Below are positions 24,966 through 37,815 of a stretch of DNA of 64,000 nucleotides, piece after piece. Position numbers and translations under genes: made by a program. Positions within the stretch are counted from its first letter, which is position 1; each line of letters opens with the position of its first letter. Location: assembly GCA_004794655.1 (NCBI GenBank), contig SMMW01000003.1, positions 2,232,001-2,296,000 of the forward strand, read 5' to 3'. Under the pieces are notes generated by a model, which saw only the letters and a program-made list of their open reading frames with translations, had not been told where the DNA came from and did no database searches. This stretch comes from Marisa cornuarietis. Lineage: Eukaryota > Mollusca > Gastropoda > Architaenioglossa > Ampullariidae.

Positions 24966-25994
24966 ACACAATATGGTTGTGTTCAGAAATCATTGCAGAT
25001 GTCTGTAATACAAACCCGAGAGATTTTATGATGTTTGTGAGGAGATTATCACACCATTTCATCGTCTTTGACGATCACTTCACTGATCTGACTAGACGAC
25101 ATGGAGCAAGACTAACGAGGATTCACACTTTCTTCACCTGTTGCTTGTTAACATCGTCAGGCTTCTCAGTGGTTTAGAAGTCTGTGGGACTGTGACAGTT
25201 TTGTTAATGTGTATCTACACTAAGTCACTCTACTATGCAGTGATGGTGTGGATAGAATGCATGGTGGAGTCAGGAAGGGAAAAGCTAGGTGGTACAGGGA
25301 GAGAGATATTTCTAACTACAGCTTCTTCCAGAATCACGGCTACTTCCGATGTTTCCCAAATCTTCCAGTCCATGACTACTTCAAAGTCTCAGAAGAACAC
25401 GTGACTAGGTGGTGCACCAAGTTCAGCCCCTAAGACAAGTATGTCAGCAGCAGTACCTGTCTCAGAGCATGACAAACTGATCACCAACAGTCTCAAAGTA
25501 AAAAAACATGACACCAATCTCAGGCTGTTGTCTCTAGTGACTCCAGTGTGTGGGGTCGTGCAATTGAAAATATCTTCCATAACTGCTATTTGATAAAAAG
25601 GGATGTTATTATGTACTCTGAGGGTTATTTCCGCTAGAGTTACATTTAGACAGGAATGGCTGGCTAAGGTTTATTGTAAGTTTATAAAAAAGGGATGAAT
25701 GTTTTAGAACCTACAGACATGAGACACGTGTGTCAATACTTGCAATAAATTTCAATGAAGACAATGAAATGAGATGACATTCTAAACACTGCTTTAATAA
25801 TATTGTAAAACAAAGGGTTTTTGGTGGTGGGGTAAGTACCTTGCAGGTGAGAAGAATTGTCACACAAGCTTATCTAACATGATGATTTGTGTTTAATTAA
25901 TCCCATGAAAGCTGTAGTCGCATTGTAAGGAAGAGTTCAGAATTTTGTTTCTGGTTTTGGTTGCAGAGCTCACCAGACCTCATCAGACCTCACC

Positions 25995-27511
25995 ATGAAG
26001 ATTTTCTTGATCTTGTGCGCTTGTGCAGTTGTGTCGTCAGCCCCATACCCAAGTATTCGTGAAGATATTCTAAAACTTGAAGAACTGCTGCTTAAGAGTG
26101 AGTTTATTTATCAACAGGATGCACATCGGTTATTACGCGAGCGCGCACACACGGACACACCGCAAATGTGTCGAAGTCTGTCATGTCACCGCGCAGTGTA
26201 TCACTCTCACAATTCTTCAACACCTACACGGAGCCTGACAAATACGTGTTCTTTCACACAAATTAAAAGAAAAGAATGATTTGTCTAACGAATCTCTCTG
26301 CTTTACTAAGTATGAATAAAAACGAAGAAAAAAAAAGAAAAATACACAAAAGAAAAAGTCAGTTAAAACCGATTATTACATCTAGATTACTTTAAAATAA
26401 CAGAATCCCCACCCTTTGAGTCCTTTCTTTCTGAATATCTGCAAGAATACCTACTCACCTAATCAATCTATATACTCCTAACAGCCCTACTGAACAAATT
26501 CTTCTTACAATTCCTACCCTACTTGTCTTTCCGTCCTAAACCTCTTTCTTCTCTCCCCTGACTAACTGCTGCTCGCGCTCTCCATGACGTCATTTCTTTT
26601 ATTTTTTACATCACCATACACGTCTTCGCAACAACTGACGTCATTCACGCTCTTTCGTTCTTCCACAATAATCCTTATAGAATTTAAGATTAGTCATGAT
26701 ACAGTCAATAACTAATAACAATGATACCTGACATTGTCAACCATCTGTCCTGACAGATCCACAAGAGGTGAAGGCTTTGCTGGAAAAGCTGATAGAAGGG
26801 CATCATCTTGGAAAACGTTTGTTTTTACATTCCATAGTCCACAGCATCGAACACGCCGTTGAATCTGTTGCACACGGCGTTGAAACAGCAGTCAAAGATG
26901 TCGGTCAAGCAGTTGAATCAGCAGCCACGGATGTCGGTCACGCAGCTGGCGCGGTCGTTGATGGTGTCGAGTCCGCAGTCAAAGATGTCGGTCACGCAGC
27001 TGGCGCAGTCGTTGATGGCGTCGAGTCCGCGGTCAAAGATGTCGGTCACGCAGCAGAAGCTGTGTTGGATGGGGTCGAGACGGCCGTTCACGATGTCGGT
27101 CACGCAGTGACCTCGCATAGCCTGAAGGAAGCCCTGCAGAATCTCGGTCACGCAGCGGGAGCCGTGGTTAAGGGCGCGGAGACAGGAGTGGAACATGTCG
27201 TCCAGGCCGTCGGCGATGTAGCACAAGGCGTTGGGACAGCTGTTGTCGACATCAGGCAGGCAGCCGAGGATCTGCTACAAGGCATCAATCAAGTCTGTCA
27301 CTATGTGGTGCAGGCAGCTGGCGTCCTTCAGCAAGGCCTGCAAACCGGAGTCCAGGATGTGGCTCAGTCAGTGCCAGTCGTCGGTCAAACTGCCTCCGCT
27401 GTGGTTCAAGTCTACTTTGCGACGCTCCAAGCATCCGGAGCTCTGGAGCAGCCCAGTGAGGAGAAGTGCCGGCAGGTCATTCTGGAGTTCATCAGCGCTC
27501 AGGGAAAGTAG
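25995..27511 (+). CDS. secreted 18-residue helical-repeat protein, 2 coding exons, 285 aa
   Basis: Exons 25995-26097 (phase 1) and 26757-27511. Residues 1-16 are a signal peptide (MKIFLILCACAVVSSA). A short acidic propeptide follows (KLEELLLK, NPQEVKALLEKLIEG), ending at GKR (residues 53-55), a likely proprotein-convertase site. The mature chain starts LFLHSIVHSIEHAV and is dominated by 18-residue units such as VESAVKDVGHAAGAVVDG, with about eight recognisable units. Eighteen residues make five helical turns, so each unit presents the same hydrophobic face. Cysteines occur near the C-terminus (CHYVV, EKCRQV). I do not recognise the family. Class-A lipid-binding helices, a membrane-active peptide precursor or a structural mucus/matrix protein are all possible. 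Two paralogs lie downstream. Confidence 0.85.
26757..27511 (+). CDS. exon 2 of the 285-aa helical-repeat gene
   Basis: It codes residue 35 to the stop. 54-bp DNA units are nearly identical around 26920-27060, showing recent tandem amplification; later units (27120-27400) are diverged. Confidence 0.88.
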
Positions 27512-28405
27512 CAGCCGAAGCCGATGGAGGTTTGACGGGTCGGTATTTACTGGATTTAGATAAGAACGTGTAACTGAATTAAGTCCATCATAGCACAAAA
27601 GTAGGAATTAGGGACCGGATGGAAAAGAGTAGAATTAGTCAGCATTGCACTACACCTTCTCAGATGACGATACAGAAGCTTAAAATATTTAAATTAATAC
27701 AAGTATAAGCGTTCTAGCTCTGAGAAAAAGAATTACAAGGAACTGTTTAAAAAGTTTTCAAGTTGTTGACACTTACAATCAACACTCAGTTCCACAATTA
27801 AGACTTTTATAATGTCAGTAGCTCGTGTGCCGTTCACAGTCTTGTAACAATGACAATGATGCTCAATTTATTTTGTAGTCTCAATCTCTTATTGCAAATC
27901 ATCGTTTTCAAACTGCCTAAACTCAGTGTATCAAAGTGCAGAAGTGAGTCAGTTGTCATGGTAACAAACTTTGACATTCATTTTGTCGTCGCCTCCTTAC
28001 AATCTACCAAAACTGACCTTTGACTTTTTATTCGCCAATAAAATAAAATTAACCGGGGTACATTTTTGTTTACGAGGGCCAGAGAGCTTATAGTCGGCGT
28101 TTTTAACAGAAGTCTTTATGTTGCAGAAAAATAATCTGATCAGCTTGTCTGCAATAACCAAGTTCAAGTTTATTCCGTATGTGCAACAGCTTAAGAAACT
28201 TAGATTCGTGTTTAACCTTAACTTCTAGCTTGTTGACATCAACACTAAATATCACATTGAATAAAACATTGTTTGACTCACGCAGTTCCATCACTGATGA
28301 TCTGAAGAAGGTGACTATTCCTCACAAGGGGAAGCTGCTTGCCCTGTTTCACCTCTACACGTGGTGTGTGTGAAGGCGAGGCACACGTGCACACAAACAA
28401 ACACA

Positions 28406-28452
<47 letters not shown>

Positions 28453-28960
28453 TTAAAGCGCTGGTCAGTAACAATGCATCTCCGTGTGTCTCACTGTGTA
28501 TATTAGAGTGTATGTCGCTTCTGTCTCTGTGTGTCTTGACCAATCTTTCTAACACCCGCATTAGTCACAAAAATGCCCACAAGCACCGTGTCGCTTTTTC
28601 GGCGAATGACAGTAAACATGTAAACTTTTATTTTCATGAAAACTGAAAGCTTAGCCCAGTTGCCAAGAAACCAAGAATAAAAGAGAATGGTGCAGAAATC
28701 AGGTTCATGGTCTGAGGTTTGCCATCGTTAAAAGTACTTATTGCACTCTTTCTCAACTACACAAGACCACAAGACTCATACAACTGCCGACTCTCGCGCT
28801 CAGTCCAGCAAAATTCTGTTCACAGTACAAAAGATATAAAAAATGCAGCTTGTCGTCAACTTTCTGCTCTTAATCTTTATTACCAAAAGTTTACGTCCAC
28901 AAAGAGGTAGACCAAGATGTGTTAAATATCAGCTTATCATACACCAAAGGTAAGGTAAAG
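27512..28960. other. 3' flank and intergenic DNA
   Basis: Likely 3' UTR first; the nearest AATAAA is near 28036. (CA)n lies at 28399-28450. No supported gene. Confidence 0.5.
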
Positions 28961-29215
28961 GTAAAGGTCGTCCCATGACCCTGTTCAGGTCCTTAGGAAG
29001 CTGATACCCGGGTGGTTAGAGCGCTGGCGTCCGAACTGAGAGGCGCGCCGGTTCGATACCCGGGTAGCGGAGCTCACTTTCTGTAGACGAGGCAGCTGGC
29101 GTGAATGGGTCCCTGACTCCAAAGAGGGTTGAGGAAGGTAAGGAGGAGATGGACTCACCCCACCATCACATAAAGCTGGCCCTAAGAAAAGAGAAGTCTC
29201 TAACACCTCACTCAC
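28960..29215 (+). mobile_element. tRNA-derived SINE, second family
   Basis: GGGTGGTTAGAGCGCTGGCG (box A like) and CCGGTTCGATACCCGGG (box B) lie about 35 bp apart, followed by a body with CTGGCGTGAATGGGTCCCTG. No poly-A tail is clear. Confidence 0.65.
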
Positions 29216-30411
29216 TAACGACCCTAACGGCTACAAAACACTCGCCAAATCAGAAATACTAAGACTCGAATGACAACTCGAATTTACTTATGTAACAAAA
29301 TAACAAAATATGAAAACACTTGAAAGGAGACTGAATGCTAAAATAAGATTTAATGATCGTATTCCAAATAAAAATATTTTCGTACAATCTTCTAAGCTGC
29401 AAATATACCACGGAACTTGTCAAAATGTTTAGTACATAGATAAAAGATCATATGTATACACTTATCAAACGTATTTATATACTCGACCAAACAATTTATT
29501 TAAGAAGTTCCATAACCCCAACAGAGATGTTGGATTATCTGCTGTTCTAAAGACTGTAGCTACACATGATTTTTTATTGCGTAAAGAATAAGATTATCAA
29601 AATGATAAGAAAAAAATTACCAATGAGTATTTCAGCTGAATCTTCTTTTCCCATGGCCGCCTATCCTTTACTTCACCTCATACCTCAAGACTGAATGTCT
29701 GCCTTTGTCATCGTCCGTTTTGTCCAAGAGACTCAAATACAGATGGGGACAGCTTCGCGTTGCATTTATAGTTCGTAGAGACAACATGTTTTTACAATGG
29801 ATGCAGATCATTGAATTTATTATCTTTAACTGCGTAGCAGGGACGAAGGTTGAAAATAATCTAGATAAAAGGTTAAAATAATCTAGATAAAAGGTTAAAA
29901 TAATCTAGATAAGAAGGAAGAAATCATTTCTTAAAATTTCGGTGTGCAAGATTACATTTACCGAAATATGATCGATGGCCTCTCCGTTCTTGGGCTACAA
30001 GCTCACAAACATGACTGTAAACACACGGAGATCGTGCATTTGTAAGCATATTCAGAAATAATATTGTTCCAGGTCTACCACCAACTAAAACATAGGCAAC
30101 CTAAAAAAGTTCCAGAAGGCTCAAAGGATTAAGACTCGTACAAAAACTATTTTAGTAGACATATTGAACAAACATAAGAAATGATTCTTGATTTTAGGAA
30201 GAAACCTTCTCCTAACATTGACATGAATGGCCACTGATGTAGAAGAGTGTCTCAATACTGTTGAATATTGAATACATTGGACATGTTATTGACAACAAAA
30301 CTTTGGATGATTAAATCAAGTTTCTCCATTTAAATGTCAGCCGGAGTTTTACTGTTTTGAAATAGAGGTCACCTCATGTAAATGATAATGTCTTGGAACT
30401 TTTTAAATATC

Positions 30412-30507
<96 letters not shown>

Positions 30508-30530
30508 TAATAATAATAATAATAATAAAT
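30412..30530. repeat. (AAT)n microsatellite
   Basis: About 38 AAT units with one short A-run interruption. Confidence 0.97.
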
Positions 30531-30559
30531 GAAAGATTTGTATAGCTCGTACTGACACT

Positions 30560-32000
30560 CGTAATGTGCATGCTCTTAGCACTTTAGACAAGAACGAGAC
30601 ATGGACACTATAGGAGGGAGGGAAGAATAAACACCATTACTGACGACTAATAAAAGACAAATATAGAAAAGAGGAACCAAGTAACAAGGACAGAGAATAT
30701 CGTGATTCTGCAGAGGAAGACGAGTAGGGAAGTAGCAATAAGCGGAAAAGGTTGGGGATGGGTGTGACAAAAGACTAACATTGTGTGGACTGTGTTAAGG
30801 AGAGAGTTCCATTGTTTTGCTGTACTGTGGCTCAAAATCCTGTGACCATAGGTTGTTGCTATGGTGACAGGAACAGTTAGGATACAGTCGTCAGAGGAAG
30901 AGCCGAGTTGTCAGGCAGGGATGTAGGGGAAGAGAAGTTCAGAGAAATAATTAGGACAGGAGCCTGCAAAGAAATTAAAACACAGCACAGACAGTTTGTA
31001 CTGGATGCGAGAAGAGATGGGTAGTCAGTGTAGAAACCCATTCAGTCCTTGCCATCGCTAATACAAGTTTCTATGGAACTGGTAGCAGAGTGAGACTCAG
31101 CCGGTGGAGTGGATCAGAACAGTTGTGTTTCGTCAGCGTATGATTGATGAGAAACCTTGTGAGACTGGATGCAAGATAAAAGATGAAAATTCCATAAAGG
31201 GTGTGGAGTCTTTGAAGGAGGAGAGAGTGGTCGATTGTTTCGAGTGCAAACGACAGGTCCAGTAGAGTGAAGGCAGAAACATCAGATAAGGGCAGATAAT
31301 AAGTGTCTGTGGTTACTTTAATTAGATTAATTTCGGTACTGTGAAAAGGTCTACATGCCGACTGAGCATGGGGGATGTTCTTGTAAGAAGGCTCAGACCT
31401 GTGTCAGAATTACTTTCTCCATGATCTTAGAGAGAAAAGACAAGTTGGAAACTGGATGGTAGTTGGTCAACACGTTGACATCAAGCGTGGACTTTTTAAA
31501 TAGTGGCCTAACCAGGGCACTTTTAAACAAAGATGGAAACACACCCGGTGACAAACTGGCAAGTTGTTGGCTTGGTCTTTAGAATGATCGTTTACACATC
31601 GGCCACAGAGACTGGTGGAAACTTGGTCAGAGAGCATCCCATGAGAACATCACAAGAGATGTTGCAGGCACGGACATCAGAGTCTAAAGATGATCGAATG
31701 TCTGATATCTTTCTGGTGAAATAATCGCTAAAGACTTGCGGCAGCTGTGAAGCAGGGTGGGCAGTGGGCAGTGGTGTTGCCGTGCGAAGTCCAGTCATTC
31801 GATTGCATGTCAAATATCTTCTTAGAGGAGGTGCAATTAATTATTAGAGCCTTAAGATATGAAGTTGTAGCCTTCTAAATCCATATAAGTCTCTTTGTGG
31901 ATGACGAGTCCAGTCTTCCGCCAAACACGTTCAGCTCGCCGGCGAGTGCACTTCAGGTCACAGAGTTCGACACGGATCAGCGAATACCAAGTTGAACATT
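30560..32000 (-). mobile_element. LINE reverse-transcriptase relic
   Basis: The minus strand, with many stops and shifts, reads CTRRRAERVWRKTGLVIHKE, VFSDYFTRKISDIRSSLD, NYHPVSNLSFLSKIMEKVIL and YADETQLF. These are the linker and RT blocks of a CR1/jockey-type non-LTR element. It ends near the (AAT)n tract. Confidence 0.8.
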
Positions 32001-32224
32001 TGGACTGGCGCATCAGATGTCGAGACACTGGGGGCGGGGTTGTAACGCTTCGCGGCTCAACCCCCTGTTTATTTTATTAATTGGTTAAAAGCTTAGGTAG
32101 AACAGCGGCACGTTCTCGGGAAGCCACGTGACAGAGTGACGCAGATCCGCCTATTACATCACACCATGACGCAATAAAGAACGTCACACTCCTTAGTTAC
32201 AAAAGATTAATTGTTGGAGTAAGT

Positions 32225-32461
32225 CGTCATGGTGTGGTGTAGCTGTACCCGACACGATCTAGATCACGTGAGATTCCACCCCAAGTAAATTAATGTATTT
32301 GATCGTCATGGTGTGGTGTAGCTGTACCCGACACGGTCTACATCACGTGAGATTCCACCCCAAGTAAATTAATGTATTTGATCGTCATGGTGTGGTGTAG
32401 CTGTACCCGACACGGTCTACATCACGTGAGAATCCACGCCAAGTAAATTAATGTATTTGAT
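32225..32461. repeat. 79-bp tandem repeat, three copies
   Basis: Copies start at 32225, 32304 and 32383 and contain CGTCATGGTGTGGTGTAGCT, CCCGACACGGTCTACATCAC and AAGTAAATTAATGTATTTGA. Confidence 0.93.
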
Positions 32462-32717
32462 CGGCGTGGATTCCACGTAGCCATAGCTAGTGTCGCTAGT
32501 GACCCAGCTCTTTAGCATGCGATTGGTCATAACCTGTGGACGGGGAATGAAGTTAGCAGCTTAACGTTTCCCCGGGTATTCAACGGCGATCTGTGAGTGA
32601 AGTGTGACCTGCACACCACCAGCAGACGTTTTATAATGGACGCTGACAACGAGAGAAATTCTACCCTGCCCAGACGATATCGATATGTCTGAGCTTTACT
32701 AACCTTTACTGTGGTCC

Positions 32718-32810
32718 ATCGGGCCCTAGGGGTTGGGAGGTAGGGTATCGCTACTTAGTGGTATAAACCCCTAAGTAGCGATACCCTACCTCCCAACACT
32801 AGGGCCCGAT
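32718..32810. repeat. near-perfect inverted repeat (hairpin)
   Basis: Left arm 32718-32757 contains ATCGGGCCCTAG, then GGGAGGTAGGGTATCGCTAC. Right arm 32771-32810 is its reverse complement apart from one small mismatch/indel. The loop is only about 12 bp. Confidence 0.95.
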
Positions 32811-33429
32811 CGCCCACATACATCAGCGCGGCCTGTAAGTCATAACAACGGACAGAAAGGCTTACCTAGCGCTAATCCAACATTAAGGAGAGAGTTTTGT
32901 CAGAGCTCACTGTTTTGAACCTCCTGAATCTTGATTGACTCTTCCCTCAAGTCCGAGAGAATGGTCTCCTTCGTTCTGGAGAGACACGTCTATAGGAAGC
33001 ATGCACAGCAAAACACAGCATAATTACATCATGACACTACGATACATACTGGTCATGGCGAAAGTAGGCAAAAATGGAGTACACAAAAAAGATCATTAAA
33101 ACATTCACATGTTGAAGTCTGGCTATCGAAGAAATTATACAAAATGTCAACCATCATCAAGACAATAGCTACAATGAAATTCCTGCTTAATTCACAACGA
33201 GTGAGGTCACTGATTCAAAAGGTGATGACCTTTCGAGTGAAACTACTTTAAAACTTTGTCAAGGTTTTGAGGTCAGCCAATGAGAGTTTAGGAAACAATC
33301 TGTTGCTCTCTCATTTAGGGCAAAATCTGAAAACACAAACAAAATATTTTGACACTGAGTGCTGTCTATTGAACTCTGGAAACTTACCTACTATGGCGGA
33401 AGCTTAGAGTTTGTGTCCGTATCCAGCAT

Positions 33430-35740
33430 CGTCGTGTGTTGTGTGTTGTGTGTCGTGTGTCGTGTTGTGTGTTGTGTGTTGTGTGTTTTGTGTCCCGTGT
33501 TGTGTGTCGTGTGTTGTGTGTCATGTGTTGTGTGTCGTGTCGTGAGTTTTGTGTCATGTGTTGTGTGTCGTGTGTTGTGTGTTGTGTGTCGTGTGTTGTG
33601 TTTTGTGTGTCATGTGTTGTGTGTTGTGTGTCCTGTGTCGTGAGTTTTGTGTTATGTGTTGTGTGTCGTGTGTCCTGTGTTGTGTGTTGTGCGTCGTGTT
33701 GTGTGCTGTGTGTTTTGTGTCCCGTATTGTGTGTTGTGTGTCGTGTGTTGTGTGTCCTGTGTTGCGTGTTGTGTCATGTTGTGTGTCATGTTGTGTGTTG
33801 TGTGTTTTCTGTGTTCTGTAATGTGTGTCGTGTGTCGTGTGTTGTGTGTCATGTTGTGTGTTGCGTGTACACAACACACGACACACAACACACAACACGA
33901 CACACAACACACGACAAGCGACACAGAACACACAACACGACACACAACACACGACTCACAACACACGACACACAACACAGGACACACAACACACAACACA
34001 GGACACACAACACAGGACACACAACACACGACGCACGACACTCGACACAGGACACACAACACACAACACAGGAAAAACATCACACAACACAGGACACAGG
34101 ACACACAACACACAGCACGACACACGACACACAACACGACACACAACGCACGACAAACGACAATGGACACACAGCACGACACACAACACACGACACACAA
34201 CACACAACACGACACACAAAACAACACAGGACACAAAAGACACAGCACGACACACAACACAGGACACACAACACATGACGCAGGACACAAAACACACAAC
34301 ATGACACACAACACTCAACACAGGACACACAACACACGACACGCGACACACAACACACGACACACAATACACAACACAGGACGCAGGACACACGACATGA
34401 CACTATCATATATCATGTGTTGTGTGTCGTGTTGTGTGTTGTGTATTGTGTGTAGTGTATCGTGTGACGTGTAGCGTGTGTTGGGTGTCGTGTTGTGTGT
34501 TGTGTGTTAAGTGTCCTGTGTTGTGTGTTGTGTGTCCTGTGTCGCGTGTCGTGTGTTGTGTTTCCTGTGTTTTGTGTCGTGTGTTGTGTGTCCTGTGTTA
34601 TGTGTTGTATGTCATGTTGTGTGTTGTTTGTCCTTCGTCATGTGTTGTGTGTCCTGTGTTGTGTGTTTTGTGTCATGTGTTGTGTTTTGTGTGTCGTGTT
34701 GTGTGTCGTGTGTTGTGTGTCGTGCTGTGTGTCCTCTGTCGTTTGTAGTGTGTTGTGTGTCGTGTGTTGTGTGTTTTGTGTTGTGTGTCGTGCTGTGTGT
34801 CCTCTGTCGTTTGTAGTGTGTTGTGTGTCGTGTTTTGTGTCGTGTGTTCTGTGTCGTGCTGTGTGTTGTGTGTCCTGTATTGTGTGTTGTGTGTCCTGTG
34901 TTGTGTGTTGTGTGTACTGTGTCGAGTGTCGTGCGTCGTGCGTCGTGTGTTGTGTGTCCTGTGTTGTGTGTCCTGTGATGTGTGTCGTGTGTTGTGAGTC
35001 GTGTGTTGTGTGTCGTGTTGTGTCCTGTGTCGTTTGTCGTGTGTTGTGTTTCGTGTTGTGTGTCCTGTCTCGTTTGTCGTGTGTTGTGTATCGTGAGACG
35101 TATGTTGTGTGTCGTGTCGTGTTGTGTTGTGTGTCGTGTTGTGTGTCGTGTTGTGTGTTGTGTTTCGTGTGTTGTGTATCATATATCATGTGTTGTGTGT
35201 CGTGTTGTGTGTCCTGTGTCGTTTGTCGTGTGTTGTGTATCGTGTGACGTGTTGTGTGTCGTGTCGTGTTGTGTGTTGTGTGTCGTGTTGTGTGTTGTGT
35301 GTCCTGTGTCGTTTGTCGTGTGTTGTGTATCGTGTGACGTGTGTTTTGTGTCGTGTCGTGTTGTGTTTCGTGTTGTATGTTGTGTGTCGTGTGTTGTGTA
35401 TCATATGTCATGTGTTGTGTGTTGTGTATTGTGTTTTGTGTGTCGTGTGTTATGTTTCGTGTGTTGTTTGTCGTGTTGTGTGTCCTGTGTCGTTTGTCGT
35501 GTGTTGTGTGTCGTGTGTTGTGTGTCGTGTTATGTGTCCTCTGTCGTTTGTCGTGTGTTGTCTATCGTGTGACGTTTGTTGTGTATCGTGTCGTGTTGTG
35601 TGTTGTGTTACGTGTGTTTTGTATCATATGTCATGTGTTGTGTGTCGTGTTGTGTGTTGTGTGTCGTGTGTTATGTGACGTGTGTTGTGTGTCGTGTGTT
35701 GTGTGTCGTGTGTTTTGTTGTGTGTCGTGTGTTGTGCTCT
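33430..35740. repeat. 2.3-kb GTGTTGTGTGTC-type satellite with two strand switches
   Basis: 33430-33868 has GTGTTGTGTGTC-type units on the plus strand. At a GTGTACAC centre near 33869 the pattern flips to its complement (ACAACACACGAC) until about 34405. It then flips back at an imperfect palindrome (CACTATCATATATCATGTG) and runs to 35740. The many Cys/Val- and His/Thr-rich frames are artefacts. Confidence 0.96.
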
Positions 35741-36261
35741 CATAAATTAGGAAGCTTGTGAAATTCTATTGGTGCTCATCGGCCTTGGTCTTAGCAATAC
35801 AAGTAAACAAGATGTTGCTTTAGATTCTTGGTTAATTGTGAGTAACCGTGAGAGCAGGCCACGTGCCGTATGCTGGTCAACAATAAAACACCTATATAAA
35901 CAGTAGAAAACGAGTTTTTGTTATTCTCTTTTATGAGCCTGCTACGGTAAGGATGAAATAGTTCTTCATTTATTTTTGTATGTCGTTTTGAAACTATGAC
36001 ATTTTTAGGTATGGAACTTTCGTACAAAAGACATAACTAAGATTTCAGTGTACCGATAAACTTTACTATTCAGACAATCCATTTAAAAACATTTCTTACC
36101 GATGATTTTGGCAAAGATAGATTATAACAGATGTCTTGGCAGTGTTTTATAAATATCAAGTAATGAGGCAAAATATTGATTTTAGGCATGTAATAAAGTA
36201 TTACAATTAAATGCGAATGAATTAAAAATTAATATTAATATAGACTCAGCGATTGTTTCTG

Positions 36262-36590
36262 AGGCTTGAAACTTCTGTCTAGGGTAGTGTAGTGGGTAAA
36301 ACACTTGCTTGTCACCACTGCAATGAGCGGTTCAGATCTCGTCTCGGGACACTCTCTGTATGTGACATCTGTTCGCAGAGCTGGGTGCGGGGGTTTTCTC
36401 CGGGTACTCTGGTTTCCTTCCCCCTCCCTTTCCCCTCTTCCCTCCGTGAACAAATGTGAGTACTGCTCATGCGCTTGGTAGCAGCAGAGTTTGTCTCTCA
36501 CAGTTGTTTAGTTAGGATCACTGCGCATTGAGCGTATTTCTGAGATGCGGAAACTAGCGCGTTATAAGACGACATCAATCAATCAAGACA
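36262..36590 (+). mobile_element. tRNA-derived SINE, third family, inserted in the duplication
   Basis: The head GTGTAGTGGGTAAAACACTT with box-B-like GCGGTTCAGATCTCG is followed by a body ending GCGCGTTATAAGACGACATC and an ATCA repeat tail. The paralogous segment near 41880 lacks it. Confidence 0.72.
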
Positions 36591-36744
36591 TCAATAGGGC
36601 AATATTAAAGGATAAATATTTTGATCTACATAAAAACATTTACCAAAATATTTTAGAAGGCCCGTTTTTCGAACAAAATTAAGCTTTTGGATTATCTGAC
36701 CTTCTAAGTATTGGACTTTGACTATCACTAAATTGAATGCCATG

Positions 36745-37490
36745 TCACATATGAGTCATGCTGATGATACACAGTTTTATCAGTCAGCTCCACTTACTGA
36801 ACTCTCTGGACTACTGACACGGACACAGGAATGCAATGATGATGTAAAGTGGATTCTCCAAAACAGATTTCAACTGAGTGATGACAAGACTGAACTGCTA
36901 CTTACTTTTCCAAATAAATTTCTGTCATCCCTTTCTCCCTCAGTCTATAAACACCTCGACTACTCCTTTCTCCACCTCTGTCTGCATCTTGGATGTCATT
37001 CTCCATCAGAGTTTGACTTTTCATCAGCATATTTCTCATGTCTGCATAAAATGCTTACCTTCAACATCGTAGGATCGGTACTATTCTTGATTCTCTCACC
37101 ACTGATTTCTTCCCTGGCTGCCAATCGTGGACTGTGTAGCCTACAAACTTTCTACTTTAACTTACTCTGCCGTGTCTGGCACTGGTCCTCTGAACTGTCT
37201 CCCATCTATACACTCGCACGACCTCTTCGCTCATCTTCTGACACCGAGCTTCTTCGATCGAGTCCCACTAAGACAAAGACTATGGACAGAGGGCTTTCTC
37301 CTACCAAGCCCCATCAAATTGGAACATCAACCCGTCAACCTTAGTCACTCTGATTCTCTTACCACCTTTAAGTCTAAACTTAAGACATCTTTTTCCGAAG
37401 TACGACCTCACTGTGACCCTGTCCTGACCACGAGCGTGTATAATGTGTGTCTGTCATTTACTTTGTGTTTGAGTGAGTGAGTGTATCTTG
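36745..37490 (+). mobile_element. LINE reverse-transcriptase 3' fragment
   Basis: Shifting frames read HADDTQFYQSAPLTELSGLL, QECNDDVKWILQNRFQLSDD, KTELLLTFPNK, LDVILHQSLTFHQHISHVC, RPLRSSSDTELL, LWTEGFLL and SLTTFKSKLKTS. This is the order of the YADD box, thumb and C-terminal end of a CR1-type RT. It is frameshifted, and absent from the paralogous segment at 42090. Confidence 0.85.
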
Positions 37491-37765
37491 TAGGAGTGGG
37501 CCAGTCTGATATATGTGAATATGGGTGCATAGTTGTTAAAGACACTTGTGATGCTAGTGCTTTAGGAAAATGTATCTTATACTTGACTCGCCCTGTCGAT
37601 TAAATAGTCACTTTGGTAAAACGATAATATTGCTTAAAGAATTACAAATTTAAATCATACTTGTTTTTATAATATGAATGAGATTGATATGGATCATTCT
37701 AGGACAAAGTATAAATGGAAAAATATGATCGCTCTATTTTACATGCACGACAGGAATTAAGATAA

Positions 37766-37815
37766 TGGAAACTTGAGAAGTCAGCAGGTGAAGCATGTTC
37801 AGGTCTCGATGTAAG
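37766..37815 (+). promoter_or_regulatory. upstream module of the 104-aa gene, TATA lost
   Basis: GAGAAGTCAGCAGGTGAAGC and TTCAGGTCTCGAT match the module at 42249. The TATA-like position reads GATGTAAGC and the leader donor position reads CAAGATCAT, so this copy may be weakened. Confidence 0.4.

Noticed and set aside
28985..29090. Functional tRNA gene
   Set aside because: Box A and B are present, but a complete cloverleaf with acceptor pairing is not evident and a SINE-like body follows.
33436..35761. Long Cys/Val/Leu-rich and His/Thr-rich frames
   Set aside because: Artefacts of the stop-poor GTGTTGTGTGTC-type satellite; they occur in all frames and mirror each other across strands.
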